Below are positions 8,338 through 17,126 of a stretch of 38,701 nt of DNA, in pieces. How positions within the stretch are numbered: the first letter of the stretch is position 1; each line of letters begins with the position of its first letter. The notes beneath the pieces are model-generated. The model made no database searches, had not been told where the DNA came from, and worked only from the letters and a program-made list of their open reading frames with translations. Source of the stretch: Candidatus Dormiibacter inghamiae (GTDB lineage: Bacteria > Chloroflexota > Dormibacteria > Dormibacterales > Dormibacteraceae); assembly GCA_016464825.1 (NCBI GenBank), contig JAEKNQ010000005.1, positions 1-38,701 of the forward strand, given 5' to 3'. The position numbers were made by a program, and so were the translations under genes.

Positions 8338-8589
8338 ATGGTGTCCAACAGACTCTCCGCCCGCAGCGGCAGGCGCAGCCGCTCCAGCTTCCTCAGCGCG
8401 CTGAGTCTCTTCAGCGCGGGTTCAATTCTGAGCTTCGGCAGTGCCGGCTCCATCCTGAGCATCGGCAGCGCAGGGTCCATTTTGAGCGTCGGCAGCGCTG
8501 GATCGATCCTGAGTATCGGCAGCGCAGGGTCGATTTTGAGCATCGGCGGCACCCGCTCGATCCTCGGCGTTAGAGTGCGCGGGCGCTGA
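8338..8589 (+). CDS. small protein of tandem SAGSILSIG nonapeptide repeats
   Basis: An 83-aa protein. After a basic, Ser/Arg-rich leader of 25 residues come five near-perfect nonapeptides (SAGSILS[FIV]G, 8413-8547) and a decayed sixth (GTRSILGV). The period of nine with Ile-Leu and Gly-Ser at fixed places suggests a small solenoid or a fibre-forming repeat. I recognise no functional family. The ATG at 8338 has no clear ribosome binding site; the frame is open back to an ATG at 8278. The opposite strand is also open across the repeat because of the 27-bp periodicity, so strand choice is a judgement based on repeat regularity. Confidence 0.5.
   Translation: MVSNRLSARSGRRSRSSFLSALSLFSAGSILSFGSAGSILSIGSAGSILSVGSAGSILSIGSAGSILSIGGTRSILGVRVRGR
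8413..8574 (+). repeat. 27-bp tandem repeat, about six units
   Basis: Five units of 27 bp (8413-8547), each coding SAGSILS plus a variable hydrophobic residue and Gly, with a degenerate sixth to 8574. Units differ mainly at synonymous positions, so the protein pattern is better conserved than the DNA, as expected if the repeat is under selection at protein level. Confidence 0.8.
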
Positions 8590-8605
8590 CCGCCGTCAGC
8601 CTCGG

Positions 8606-9304
8606 CTAAGCCGGCGGTTCGGCAGGCCGCGCCAGCTCCAGCACGGCCGCCAGGAAGCGAGCCTCAGGCATAGCCCCCACGAAGGCGCGCGCACCGTTTA
8701 CCACTGTGCGTGGCACCGACTGCACGCCGTGGCGTTGTGAAAGCTCCGGGAACTCGTTGGCTTCGACGGAGAGCGCGCTGACCAATGGGCTCGCCAGCGC
8801 CATCCGGTGGGCCAGGCTCACGGCCTGGGGACAGTGCGGTCAAGTGGGCGTCGCGAAGACCATCAGGTCGACTGGCTCGGTCAGCTCAGAGAGGGCGTCC
8901 AGCGTTGCCTCGGCCAGACCGTGTTCGCTGCGAGACACCCTCTCGATGGCGTCAACTACCGTAGCGAACTCGTAGCCCGCCGGCAGCCCCTGCCAGCCCA
9001 GCCGGCCGCCGTCCTGATCCGCCTCCCCGTTGGTGGCCCCGAGCGTCAGGCTGGGGACCGGCCGTTCCAGCTCCGTCCTCTCGCTCACGTCCACCACCTC
9101 GAGCCGGACCTGCTCGGGCGCCGCGGCAGCAAGGTCATCCGCCAGCTCTCGGGCGTCGCCGCAGGTGGCGCAGCCGAGACCGCCGGGGAGGATCAGCCGG
9201 CCGCTGCCGGGGCGGGTGTAGAGGGTCAGCTGAACCGGGTCGCGGAGCCGTTCGCTGAAGCGTCGCTTCAACTGCTCCTTCAGCTGCTGGTTCAGAATGG
9301 CCAT
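8606..9304 (-). CDS. two-domain thioredoxin-fold protein disulfide oxidoreductase, probable selenoprotein (TGA at 8840-8842 read as Sec)
   Basis: Two frames are joined by one in-frame TGA at codon 155. The joined 232-aa protein matches the protein disulfide oxidoreductase (PDO) layout of two thioredoxin folds. Domain 1 has CATC (residues 45-48). Domain 2 reads FATPT-(TGA)-PHCPQAV, where relatives have TPTCPYCP, so the TGA replaces exactly the first Cys of CxxC and leaves the resolving Cys158. The sequence continues in PDO style after the TGA (SVEANEFPEL, VQSVPRTVVNG with the cis-Pro). A stem-loop sits 12-28 nt after the TGA. The ATG at 9304 shares one base with the stop of the upstream RND gene. 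A nonsense mutation or sequencing error is the alternative, but site and hairpin favour selenocysteine. Confidence 0.8.
8812..8828 (-). promoter_or_regulatory. candidate bacterial SECIS element
   Basis: In the sense of the gene, a six-pair stem CCAGGC/GCCTGG closes a five-base loop CGTGA. The loop begins 18 nt after the TGA and has a G in its first two bases. Known bacterial SECIS hairpins lie directly downstream of the UGA, inside the coding region, with a small apical loop containing a guanine; this fits. It is predicted by eye only. Confidence 0.6.
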
Positions 9305-12300
9305 CAGCGCTTCAGCGTTTCCTCGCGGAAGTGCTCCCAAACCCTGCCGCTGCCGTTGCCATTGCCGTGCCGGTTCCCATCCAGCGAGGGCCGCAGGCTC
9401 CGCGGATCCGCCACCGAGATCGCCGGCGGCGCTGTCTCATAGCGGTGATGGCCGCGGCGCTTGATCCAGGAGTAGAGGATCGGCACTACCACCAAGGTCA
9501 GTGCTGTGGAGGAGATCAGGCCGCCCTCCACGACCACCGCCAGCGACTGGGAGATGAGCCCGCCGCCACCCTCGCTGGCGAAACCCGTGGCCACCGGCAC
9601 GAGCGCCACGATCGTAGCCACGGCGGTCATCAGGATTGGTCGAATCCTGACCGAGCCGGCCAGTACAAGAGCCTCTGCCAGGCCGCGGCCCGCCCGGTTG
9701 CGCTCGACGAAGTCGATCAGAAGGATCGCGTTGGAGACAACTATGCCGAAGACCATGAGGACGCCCAGTAGCGCCGGCAGACCCAGATTCTGGTGAGTGA
9801 AATAGAGCGCCAGCAGGCCACCGATCAGGGCCAGCGGCATCGCTCCTAGGATCACGAATGGGCTCGCCACTGAGCGGAAGAAGGTGACCAGAATGATGAA
9901 TACGATCGCGATCGCCACGCCGATCGCTATGAACATCTGCTGAAAGCTGTCGTTGATGTCGTTCTGGGTGCCGCCGGTGCTGATGGATACGCCCGCCGGG
10001 AGCTGCAGCGACTGAACGCTCTGGGTGGCCTTGGTCGAGGCGCCCTGCGTGTCTGCCGCCAGCACGTCAGCGTTGACGGTGACCTGCTGCGTCCCGTCAA
10101 CGCGGGTCACTGTGGTGGGCGCGTCGGTGCGGGTCATTGTGGCCACGTCCTTCAGCGTCGTACCCGGGCCCAGAGGGAGGTCCGCCAGCTTGCCCGCCGC
10201 GACATAGCTGGGGTCCACCCGCAACGTGATAGGAGTGCCGCCGGTGCCCAGCGTCCCCACGTCCTTGGGGTTGAGCACGCCAGCGAGGGCGAAGGCGACT
10301 GTGTTAGGTGTGAGCCCGCGCTCGGCCGCCTTGTTTGCGTCCACCGATACGAGCGTCTCCGGCTGGCGCACCGTGAGGTCCGACTTGACGTTGGCGAGAT
10401 CCGAGTTCTGGCTCAGCTTCGCCACCACCTGATCGGAGGCGGCGCGCAGCGTGTTGGGATCGCGGCCGCTGAGACTGACCGAGAAGGCGCTCGAAGGGGG
10501 CCCGAAGCTCTGCACGCCAATGGTGCCGCCCTTCCCGTAGAGCTCGTCCAGTTTGGATTGGAGGCGCTGCCTGACCTGGTCGGCGCTCTTCTTGTTCTTG
10601 ACTATCAGGTTGAACCGCGCGTCGTTTTCGCTGACCGACCCTGTGTAGCCGCCGAAGTCGGAACTGGCGATGGTCACTTCGACGGTCTTTACGTCAGGGT
10701 CGGACCGGGCTGCGGCCTCGAACGCCTTGACCCGATCGCTGGTAGCAGTGCTCGTCGTACCAGGGGGAAGCGAGATGTTGCCAGTGATGTACGCGGAGCC
10801 GCCAAGGTCGAAAAAGTTCTTCGGTACTGCTGCATAGGTCAGCACGAGCACGCCGATCAGCGCCAGAGCGGCCACGGCAACGACGAGTGACTTCCGGTAG
10901 AAGCGGCGCAGCACCCAGGCGAGAACCGGGATGTACGGCCGAGCCAGGCGGGAGACATGCTCCGGCGCCGTGGCCCCGGCATTGATGTGCCTGCCGCCGG
11001 CTTGGTGGGCCTGACGGCGAGCCTTGGCGGAGAGGATGAAGCTGACCAGCACGGGGATCAGTGTCAGCGCCACCAAGAGCGACGCCAACAGCGAGATGGT
11101 CACCGTCACCGAGAAGGGCAGGAAGAAGCGGCTGATGATGCCACCGACTACCCCGATGGGCAGGAACACCGCGACACTGGTCAGAGTGCTGGAGATTACG
11201 GCGGAGGAGACTTCCGTCGCCCCATGCAGGGCTGCATCGGTCGGACTCTCGCCCTGCTGCAGGTGGCGGTAGCTGTTCTCCAGCACCACTATCGCGTCGT
11301 CGACGATCCGGCCGACCGCGATGGTCAGACCTGCAAGCGTCAGTACGTTGAGCGAGAAGCCGCCGATGGAGGTGCCGAGCAGCGCCACCAGAACGCTGGT
11401 GGGCAGGGACACGGCTGTGACCAGAGTGGCCCGCAAGCTGCCCAGGAACAGGAAGATCACCAGGATCGCCAGGCCGGCGCCGATCAGGCCCTCGTGGACC
11501 AGGTCATTGAGGGAGGCCTTGATATCGACGGCGGAGTCGGTGCTGAGCTGCAGGTCGTCCCGTGAATCGAGCTTCAGCTTCGCGATGCGCTGGCGGACAT
11601 CATCTGAGAGCGTCACCGCGTTGCCGTTGCTGGCCCGGATCACCTGAATCTGGAGCGATGCGAGGCCGTTCGTGCGGGAGATGCCGTTGGCCTGCTGGTT
11701 GTCAAGCTCCACCTTGGCCACGTCTCCCAAGCGCACAGCCGGCGGAGGCGCCGCTGGGGCCGGGTTCGGACTGGGCCGCGCAGCCGGGGTCCGGCTCGGG
11801 GCCGGGCTGCTCGCCGGCGGCGTGGCGGCCTGGCCCGCGGCCGGCTGGCCGGCAGCGGCTTGCTCGCCGGCTGCCTGCTCAGCGCTGGATACGACCACCA
11901 GGTTCTTCAGATCATCGATGGTCCGCAGCGAGCTGGAGGCCTGGACAGGCAGGGTCTTGTCAGCATCGAGAGTGGTGCCGGCAGGCAGATCGACGTTGGC
12001 GCCGCTCAGCGCCTGCTGGACCTGCTGCAGGGAGAGGCCTTTATCGGCCAGCTTGGCGCCGTCGAGCGTGATCAGCACCCGCTCCCTGGCGCCGCCGGAG
12101 ACCTTCACCTGAGCGGAGCCGGTGGCACCGGTCAGGGCCGGGGCGATGACGTCGTTCGCCTCTCGGGTCGCCCTGACCAGGTCCCCATCCTTGGCCGCGA
12201 GGGTGTAGGTCATGCTCGGGATCGCGTTGAAGCTGAACGTCTGGACCAGGGGCTTGCCGACTCCGCTGGGCAGCTGCACCTGGTTCAGGCGCTGATTCGT

Positions 12301-12624
12301 GTTGTCCTGGTCCTCCTTCAGGCTGGAGTCGAGGTCGAAGGTGAGGATCACTGTGCTGAAGCCCTGCGACGCGATGGTCTGCACGTGCTTCAGGCGGGGC
12401 AGGCCGGTCAGGCCCTCAGAGAGAGGCTTGGAGACGTCACGGTCCACCTGCTCCGGTCCTGCGCCCGGGTCCTGGACCAGGATGAAGACAGAGGGAAACT
12501 CAACCGAGGGCAGTAGCTCCTGGTTCAGTTTGAAAGTGCTGAACACGCCGGCGCCCATCAGCACCAGGCTGAAGAGCACAACCACCGGACGGTTGTTCAA
12601 ACACCAACTGACGATCGAATGCAT
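9304..12624 (-). CDS. RND family efflux permease (AcrB-like)
   Basis: A 1106-aa inner-membrane, proton-driven exporter of the HAE-type RND family. It opens with the first TM helix (NRPVVVLFSLVLMGAGVFS), then a periplasmic-type porter domain, TM helices 2-6, a second TM/porter repeat and the closing helices. TM4 carries the paired acidic residues of proton relay in GRIVDDAIVVLEN (about residue 442). An unusual Ala/Pro/Gln-rich insert of about 50 residues (about 247-295) breaks the first porter domain. A GGAG site precedes the ATG. No membrane fusion protein or outer-membrane channel is adjacent, as is usual for monoderm RND proteins. It is translationally coupled to the downstream PDO gene. 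Confidence 0.92.
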   Translation of the reverse strand: MHSIVSWCLNNRPVVVLFSLVLMGAGVFSTFKLNQELLPSVEFPSVFILVQDPGAGPEQVDRDVSKPLSEGLTGLPRLKHVQTIASQGFSTVILTFDLDSSLKEDQDNTNQRLNQVQLPSGVGKPLVQTFSFNAIPSMTYTLAAKDGDLVRATREANDVIAPALTGATGSAQVKVSGGARERVLITLDGAKLADKGLSLQQVQQALSGANVDLPAGTTLDADKTLPVQASSSLRTIDDLKNLVVVSSAEQAAGEQAAAGQPAAGQAATPPASSPAPSRTPAARPSPNPAPAAPPPAVRLGDVAKVELDNQQANGISRTNGLASLQIQVIRASNGNAVTLSDDVRQRIAKLKLDSRDDLQLSTDSAVDIKASLNDLVHEGLIGAGLAILVIFLFLGSLRATLVTAVSLPTSVLVALLGTSIGGFSLNVLTLAGLTIAVGRIVDDAIVVLENSYRHLQQGESPTDAALHGATEVSSAVISSTLTSVAVFLPIGVVGGIISRFFLPFSVTVTISLLASLLVALTLIPVLVSFILSAKARRQAHQAGGRHINAGATAPEHVSRLARPYIPVLAWVLRRFYRKSLVVAVAALALIGVLVLTYAAVPKNFFDLGGSAYITGNISLPPGTTSTATSDRVKAFEAAARSDPDVKTVEVTIASSDFGGYTGSVSENDARFNLIVKNKKSADQVRQRLQSKLDELYGKGGTIGVQSFGPPSSAFSVSLSGRDPNTLRAASDQVVAKLSQNSDLANVKSDLTVRQPETLVSVDANKAAERGLTPNTVAFALAGVLNPKDVGTLGTGGTPITLRVDPSYVAAGKLADLPLGPGTTLKDVATMTRTDAPTTVTRVDGTQQVTVNADVLAADTQGASTKATQSVQSLQLPAGVSISTGGTQNDINDSFQQMFIAIGVAIAIVFIILVTFFRSVASPFVILGAMPLALIGGLLALYFTHQNLGLPALLGVLMVFGIVVSNAILLIDFVERNRAGRGLAEALVLAGSVRIRPILMTAVATIVALVPVATGFASEGGGGLISQSLAVVVEGGLISSTALTLVVVPILYSWIKRRGHHRYETAPPAISVADPRSLRPSLDGNRHGNGNGSGRVWEHFREETLKR

Positions 12625-12734
12625 TCAGTTCTCCAAGACGTTCTGGCCAGTCGGGCCAAGCTTTCGTTACCGGGCAGGCTCCCCACCTATTCCGGCACCA
12701 CCAGCCTCCTCGAGTATGACGAACGACACCCTCT

Positions 12735-13739
12735 TCAGGCGGCGTTGAGCGGCGCTGCCTGCTCCAGCAACCGTTCCATCAAGCTCATCTGCTCGGAGTG
12801 AGACACGCCGAACCAGGGCACGCTCAGAGAGATCCTGTCGGCCAGCGGCAGCCAGCGCTGCAGCGCTCGCTGGATTGATTCCTGATCGAGGCCGATCGCG
12901 ATTCCCAGCAGGTCAAGGTAACCGCTGTCGATCAGGGTTCGGGCCTCCAAGCGACGACCCGCCTGCGCCGCCGCCAGCACGGCATCAGCTCTCTGGGGCT
13001 GGCCGGCGTGATCCAGGACCCGGCGATAGCTCGGCACTGTGTAGACAAGCATCTGGGCGGCGGCCAGGTCGCGGTTGGGCGCGACCACGAGTTGCAGGAG
13101 GACGGGTGGCCGGACCCGCTCGGCCCGGGCGGCGCCGGCGGCCAGCGCCGGGAGCATCACTTCGCGCAGGTAATCGGGCGTCGTGAAGGGGTGGGCGGCG
13201 AGACCGTCGCCGACCTGGCCGGCAATTCGTGTCATGAATGGGTTGACCGCGGCGATGTAGATGGGCGGCTCCGGAACGTCCGGCTCGGACCCGGGCTGAA
13301 AGGCTGGGCGTCGGATGACATAGAACTCACCGTCGTAACGGCCGTGCCCCCGGCGGAAGGCGGCGAAGCAGGCACGCACGGCGAGCACGTAGTCCCTCAG
13401 CCGCGGACCTGGCCGCTCGACGCTGACGCCGAAGCGAGCCTGCAGGGTGGGCCCGACCTGGCTGCCCAAGCCCAGCACGAAGCGGCCACCGCTCCAGAGG
13501 GTGAGGTCCCAGGCAGCGGTGGCAGTGACGGTGGGCGAGCGAGCAAAGGCCACCACCACGTTGGTGCCGACTGTGATCCGACTGGTGGAGGCGATGGCTG
13601 CCGCGCAGGTGAGGAAGGGCTCGCGGCGCACGTCCAGGGCCCAAACCGCGTCGAAGCCCAGGAATTCTGCCCGGGCCGCGAGGCGGCCCGCCTCGGCGGG
13701 GGTGGCTGCGCCTGGCAGGGCGATGCCGATCGGCTTCAC
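12735..13739 (-). CDS. LLM-class (F420-dependent type) oxidoreductase
   Basis: A 334-aa luciferase-like monooxygenase-fold protein; the family uses F420 or FMN in a TIM barrel. The N-terminal IGIALPGAATPAEAGRLAARAEFLGFDAVW, the segment TNVVVAFARSP, and GRFVLGLGSQVGP in the middle are typical of the actinobacterial F420-dependent subfamily resembling TIGR03617. The substrate cannot be inferred. The start is GTG at 13739 with only weak Shine-Dalgarno potential. It is separated from leuS by a 297-bp gap containing a G-rich repeat. Confidence 0.82.
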   Translation of the reverse strand: MKPIGIALPGAATPAEAGRLAARAEFLGFDAVWALDVRREPFLTCAAAIASTSRITVGTNVVVAFARSPTVTATAAWDLTLWSGGRFVLGLGSQVGPTLQARFGVSVERPGPRLRDYVLAVRACFAAFRRGHGRYDGEFYVIRRPAFQPGSEPDVPEPPIYIAAVNPFMTRIAGQVGDGLAAHPFTTPDYLREVMLPALAAGAARAERVRPPVLLQLVVAPNRDLAAAQMLVYTVPSYRRVLDHAGQPQRADAVLAAAQAGRRLEARTLIDSGYLDLLGIAIGLDQESIQRALQRWLPLADRISLSVPWFGVSHSEQMSLMERLLEQAAPLNAA

Positions 13740-13860
13740 CTGAGCTCAGCTGCTCTCGGGCGGCTGCCCTCAGCCACGCACGGTCGGCTCACCGCTTTCG
13801 GGGCGTTCGCGGTGCGACCGCTTTCACCAGCCGGCCCAATCCCCCGCCCGCGTCACTACA

Positions 13861-13916
13861 AACATCCCTCCACCAAACCCCCCACCCAAACATCCCTCCA
13901 CCGAACCCCCCACCCA
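13861..13916 (-). repeat. two tandem 28-bp G-rich units between leuS and the LLM gene
   Basis: Two 28-bp copies (13861-13888 and 13889-13916) differ at one base. On the minus strand, the strand both flanking genes are read from, each unit contains GGGTGGGGGG, a GG and GGAGGG. Four or more G-runs close together make an intramolecular G-quadruplex possible. The rest of the 13740-14036 gap holds no recognisable gene. Confidence 0.8.
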
Positions 13917-14036
13917 TTTGGGGGCCTCAGACTGCGACGCTTGAAACGTATTCGACCCACCGGACGCCAGTCAAGCCCGCTTGTGAAGGCGCTGAGGGAA
14001 ACCAGGTGGCGGTTGAGCCGGCGCTGGAGCCGACGC

Positions 14037-16472
14037 TCAGGGAACGAGATTGATAAGCCGGCCGGGCACGTAGACCACCCGCCGAGGCTCGCGGTCGGCC
14101 ATCGCTCTGACGACTGCCGGGCTGGCCAGCGCCTGCTTCAGCGCGGCAGGCTCGGGCAGCTCCGGCGGGACCCGGAGGACGTCGCGCCGTTTGCCACCCA
14201 CCTGGACCACCAGGTCAACCTGCGACTCACTGGCCGCCACCGCATCGAAGACCGGCCAGCTCGCGTCGGCGCAGAGACCCTCGCCGATCTCGCTCCACAC
14301 CTCCTCGGTAATGTGCGGGGCCATGGGATGAAGAAGCAGGCTCAGGCTCCGCACCGACTCTTCCCACCCCATCCCCCGCTCCCCACCTGCGGCCAGGTGC
14401 TCGTGCATGGCGTTGCTCAGCTCCATCAGCGCCGCCACCGCTGTGTTGAAGTGGAAGCCCTCGTAGTCATCAGTTACCTTGCGGATCGTTTGGTGGACCT
14501 TCCGGCGGAGGGCTGCCGCGTCCGCTCCTGTGCTGGTGACAGCGATGGTTTCCGGCGCCAGCGCCAGCCGCCAGTAGCGGTGCAGGAATCGCGTGCAGCC
14601 TGTGATGCCCTGGTCAGACCACTCCACGTCGTCCTCGGGCGGCCCGATGAACATTTCGTAAACTCGGCCGGCGTCGGCGCCCTGGCCTTGAACCAGCTCC
14701 TCGGGCGACACTCCGTTGCCCTTGGACTTCGCCATCACGGCGCCAAATCGGGTCACCATGCCCTGCGTGAACAGCCGCTTGAATGGCTCAGGCTCGCTCA
14801 GGAGGCCTGCATCCTGAAGGACTTTCTGGAAGAAGCGGGAGTACAGCAGGTGCAGGATCGCGTGCTCCACGCCGCCCGTGTACTGGTCGACCGGCATCCA
14901 GTGATTTGCCAGCTCTGGATCGAACGGCCGCTCCTGGTTCTGCGCGTCAGTGAAGCGGAGGAAATACCAGGAGGAGTCCATGAACGTGTCCATGGTGTCG
15001 GTTTCCCGGCGAGCCCCGCCGCCACAGACCGGACACTTCGTCTCATACCACTCGGGCTGCTCCGAAAGCCGCTCATAGTGGGCGGGGAGAGTGACTGGAA
15101 GCTGATCCAGCGGCACGGGCACGAGTCCGCAGGTCGGGCAGTGGACGATCGGGATGGGCGCTCCCCAGTAGCGCTGCCGCGAGATCAGCCAGTCGCGCAG
15201 GCGGTACCGCTTGGTTCGGCGTCCCGTTCCCTGTGACTCCAGCTCAGCCCCTATGCGTTCGAACGCTTCTGCGCAGGAGAGCCCGGTCAGCCCACCGCTG
15301 TTGACCAAGACGCCCTCCTTGCTCGTGAAGGCGCGGTCCTGAGCGATCCGTTCCCCACCGCTCGGTGCGATCACCTGCCGAATCGGCAGGCCGAAGCGAC
15401 GAGCGAACTCGAAGTCACGCTCATCGTGCGCCGGCACCGCCATGATGGCGCCTGTGCCATAGCTACCAAGGACGTAATCGGCTACCCAGATCGGGATCCG
15501 CTCGCGCGTCATGGGGTTGATGGCGTAAGCACCGGTGGCGACCCCAGTCTTGCCGCCCTCGGTTGAGAGCCGCTGAATATCGGTCTGGTGCCGGGAGGCC
15601 TCGAGGTAAGCCTGGATCTCGGCCCGTTGACCCTCAGTGGTCAGGCTTGGCAGCAGCGGATGCTCTGGCGCCAGCACCATGAACGTCGCGCCGTGGATCG
15701 TGTCCGGTCGGGTTGTGTAGACCCGCAGTCCCTCCGCGCGGCCGTCCAGTGGAAAATCGATCTCGACGCCATGACTCCGGCCAATCCAGTTGCGCTGCAT
15801 GGTCACGACTCGCTCGGGCCACTCTGGCAGCAGGTCCAGATCGTTTAGCAACCGATCTGCGTAGTCGGTGATGCGAAAGAACCACTGCTCCAGGTAGCGC
15901 TTTTCGACCAGCACGTCCTCGTGCCGCCAGCAGTAACCATTGATCACCTGCTCATTGGCCAGAACAGTCTCGTCAACTGGACACCAGTTGACGGGGGCCA
16001 TCTCGCGATAGGCGAGTCCCCGCTCGAAGAAGAGCAGGAATAGCCACTGCGTCCAGCGGTAGTAGTCGGGGGCGCAGGCAGTTACCTCGCGGTCCCAGTC
16101 ATAGAGGATGCCTATCATCTCCAGCTGGCGGCGGAAGCTCTGGATGTTGGCCAGAGTCCAGTCGCGCGGATGCAGGTTGCCGCGCTTTTTCGCGGCGTTT
16201 TCAGCGGGCAAGCCAAAGGCATCCCAGCCGAAAGGGTTCAGGACTTCGAAGCCGCACATCCGCTTGAAGCGCGCGATGAGGTCTCCAATGACGTAGTTAC
16301 GCATGTGGCCGACAGTCGGGTCCCCGGACGGATAGGGAAACATCACAAGGTTGTAGAACTTGCGCCGCTCTGAGGCGTCAGCCGCTTTCATGACCCCGCG
16401 CTCGACCCAGGTCCGCTGCCACTTGGGCTCAATTTCCTGTGGCACGTAGGTGCGCCGCCGCGTAACCGCCAT
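14037..16472 (-). CDS. leuS: leucyl-tRNA synthetase
   Basis: Charges tRNA-Leu. Class Ia signature [15 protein letters not shown] (HIGH motif as TVGH, near residue 54) and the KMSKS-type loop [14 protein letters not shown] near residue 580 are present. In between lie the CP1 editing domain ([19 protein letters not shown], later [14 protein letters not shown]) and Cys pairs at CPTCG and CPVCG before [16 protein letters not shown]-terminal anticodon-binding domain ends the protein. At 811 aa it is slightly shorter than E. coli LeuS. I prefer the ATG at 16472 (MAVTRRR) over the GTG at 16478, because a TAACAT box then lies 8 nt upstream, as for a leaderless mRNA. Confidence 0.96.
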   Translation of the reverse strand: MAVTRRRTYVPQEIEPKWQRTWVERGVMKAADASERRKFYNLVMFPYPSGDPTVGHMRNYVIGDLIARFKRMCGFEVLNPFGWDAFGLPAENAAKKRGNLHPRDWTLANIQSFRRQLEMIGILYDWDREVTACAPDYYRWTQWLFLLFFERGLAYREMAPVNWCPVDETVLANEQVINGYCWRHEDVLVEKRYLEQWFFRITDYADRLLNDLDLLPEWPERVVTMQRNWIGRSHGVEIDFPLDGRAEGLRVYTTRPDTIHGATFMVLAPEHPLLPSLTTEGQRAEIQAYLEASRHQTDIQRLSTEGGKTGVATGAYAINPMTRERIPIWVADYVLGSYGTGAIMAVPAHDERDFEFARRFGLPIRQVIAPSGGERIAQDRAFTSKEGVLVNSGGLTGLSCAEAFERIGAELESQGTGRRTKRYRLRDWLISRQRYWGAPIPIVHCPTCGLVPVPLDQLPVTLPAHYERLSEQPEWYETKCPVCGGGARRETDTMDTFMDSSWYFLRFTDAQNQERPFDPELANHWMPVDQYTGGVEHAILHLLYSRFFQKVLQDAGLLSEPEPFKRLFTQGMVTRFGAVMAKSKGNGVSPEELVQGQGADAGRVYEMFIGPPEDDVEWSDQGITGCTRFLHRYWRLALAPETIAVTSTGADAAALRRKVHQTIRKVTDDYEGFHFNTAVAALMELSNAMHEHLAAGGERGMGWEESVRSLSLLLHPMAPHITEEVWSEIGEGLCADASWPVFDAVAASESQVDLVVQVGGKRRDVLRVPPELPEPAALKQALASPAVVRAMADREPRRVVYVPGRLINLVP

Positions 16473-16480
16473 AGCCACTC

Positions 16481-16490
16481 ATGTTAGCTT
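16481..16490. promoter_or_regulatory. overlapping divergent -10 boxes of leuS and the HIT gene
   Basis: Only 25 bp separate the two start codons. The ten bases ATGTTAGCTT hold TAACAT for leuS on the minus strand (16481-16486, 8 nt from its ATG) and TAGCTT for the HIT gene on the plus strand (16485-16490, 7 nt from its ATG). Both distances fit transcription starting at or next to the ATG, so both mRNAs should be leaderless and the promoters mutually exclusive. Confidence 0.55.
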
Positions 16491-16497
16491 CGGCCTT

Positions 16498-16986
16498 ATG
16501 GATCATCTGCACGCCCCTTGGCGCATGGAGTACATAAGCGCTGAAGCGCAGCCGGGTTGCCTGTTCTGCCGCGTTCGCGAGGCTCGTCCCGAAGACGACC
16601 GCGCCAACCTCCTCATCTGGCGTGAACCAGAGGCGATCGCGCTGCTCAACCGCTTTCCCTACAACTCAGGTCACCTGATGGTGGCACCGCGCCGGCACAC
16701 GGGCGATCTAACCGCGATGGGCGACGCGGAGCTGCTGGCGGTCTTGGCACTGGTGCAGCGCTGTCTCCGCGTCCTGGCTGACTCCGTCCATCCAGACGGC
16801 TTCAACCTCGGCGTCAACTTAGGCAAGGTCGCGGGCGCCGGAATCGCCGACCACTTGCACTTTCACGCAGTGCCGCGCTGGGACGGCGACACGAACTTCA
16901 TGCCAGTGCTGGCTGATGTGAAAGTCGTCAACGAGCACCTGGAACGAACCTGGGAGAAGCTGGTCGCCGGCTTTAGCTCCGGCTGA
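16498..16986 (+). CDS. HIT family hydrolase/phosphorylase (AP4A phosphorylase-like)
   Basis: A 162-aa histidine-triad protein. CLFCRVREA at the N-terminus is the usual HIT zinc knuckle half. The segment RFPYNSGHLMVAPRRHTGDL is the HIT core, and the catalytic triad reads HLHFHAVPRW near residues 119-124. The following DTNFMPVLADVKV matches the subgroup that includes mycobacterial AP4A phosphorylase, which splits dinucleoside tetraphosphates. The ATG at 16498 is chosen over 16450, which would overlap leuS. It diverges from leuS, a pairing that makes sense because aminoacyl-tRNA synthetases make AP4A (inference). Confidence 0.88.
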   Translation: MDHLHAPWRMEYISAEAQPGCLFCRVREARPEDDRANLLIWREPEAIALLNRFPYNSGHLMVAPRRHTGDLTAMGDAELLAVLALVQRCLRVLADSVHPDGFNLGVNLGKVAGAGIADHLHFHAVPRWDGDTNFMPVLADVKVVNEHLERTWEKLVAGFSSG

Positions 16987-17126
16987 GCGAGCACCCGCCC
17001 GTCGGCGGCCGCTCTCCCGCGGGTGCGAGCCCGCACCCGTCGCCCGATCGGCTCCTGTATCATGGCCCGCGGCCCATCGGGGTGGGCGATTAGGTGTTTG
17101 TCAGTTACGCACGCAATGGAGTGGGC

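Noticed and set aside
8325..8552. Minus-strand ORF with LPxLRIDPA repeats
   Set aside because: Open because of the 27-bp period. The plus-strand reading gives the more regular Gly/Ser repeat, but this choice is not certain.
8840..9340. Treating the PDO halves as two separate short genes
   Set aside because: The C-terminal piece has no start signal and is only half a thioredoxin domain; reading through one TGA restores a full family member.
9331..12516. Several plus-strand frames opposite the RND gene
   Set aside because: No family motifs, no ribosome binding sites, and they mirror the codon pattern of the real gene.
13008..15236. 742-codon plus-strand frame across the LLM gene and leuS
   Set aside because: It crosses two well-supported genes on the other strand and has no recognisable domain.
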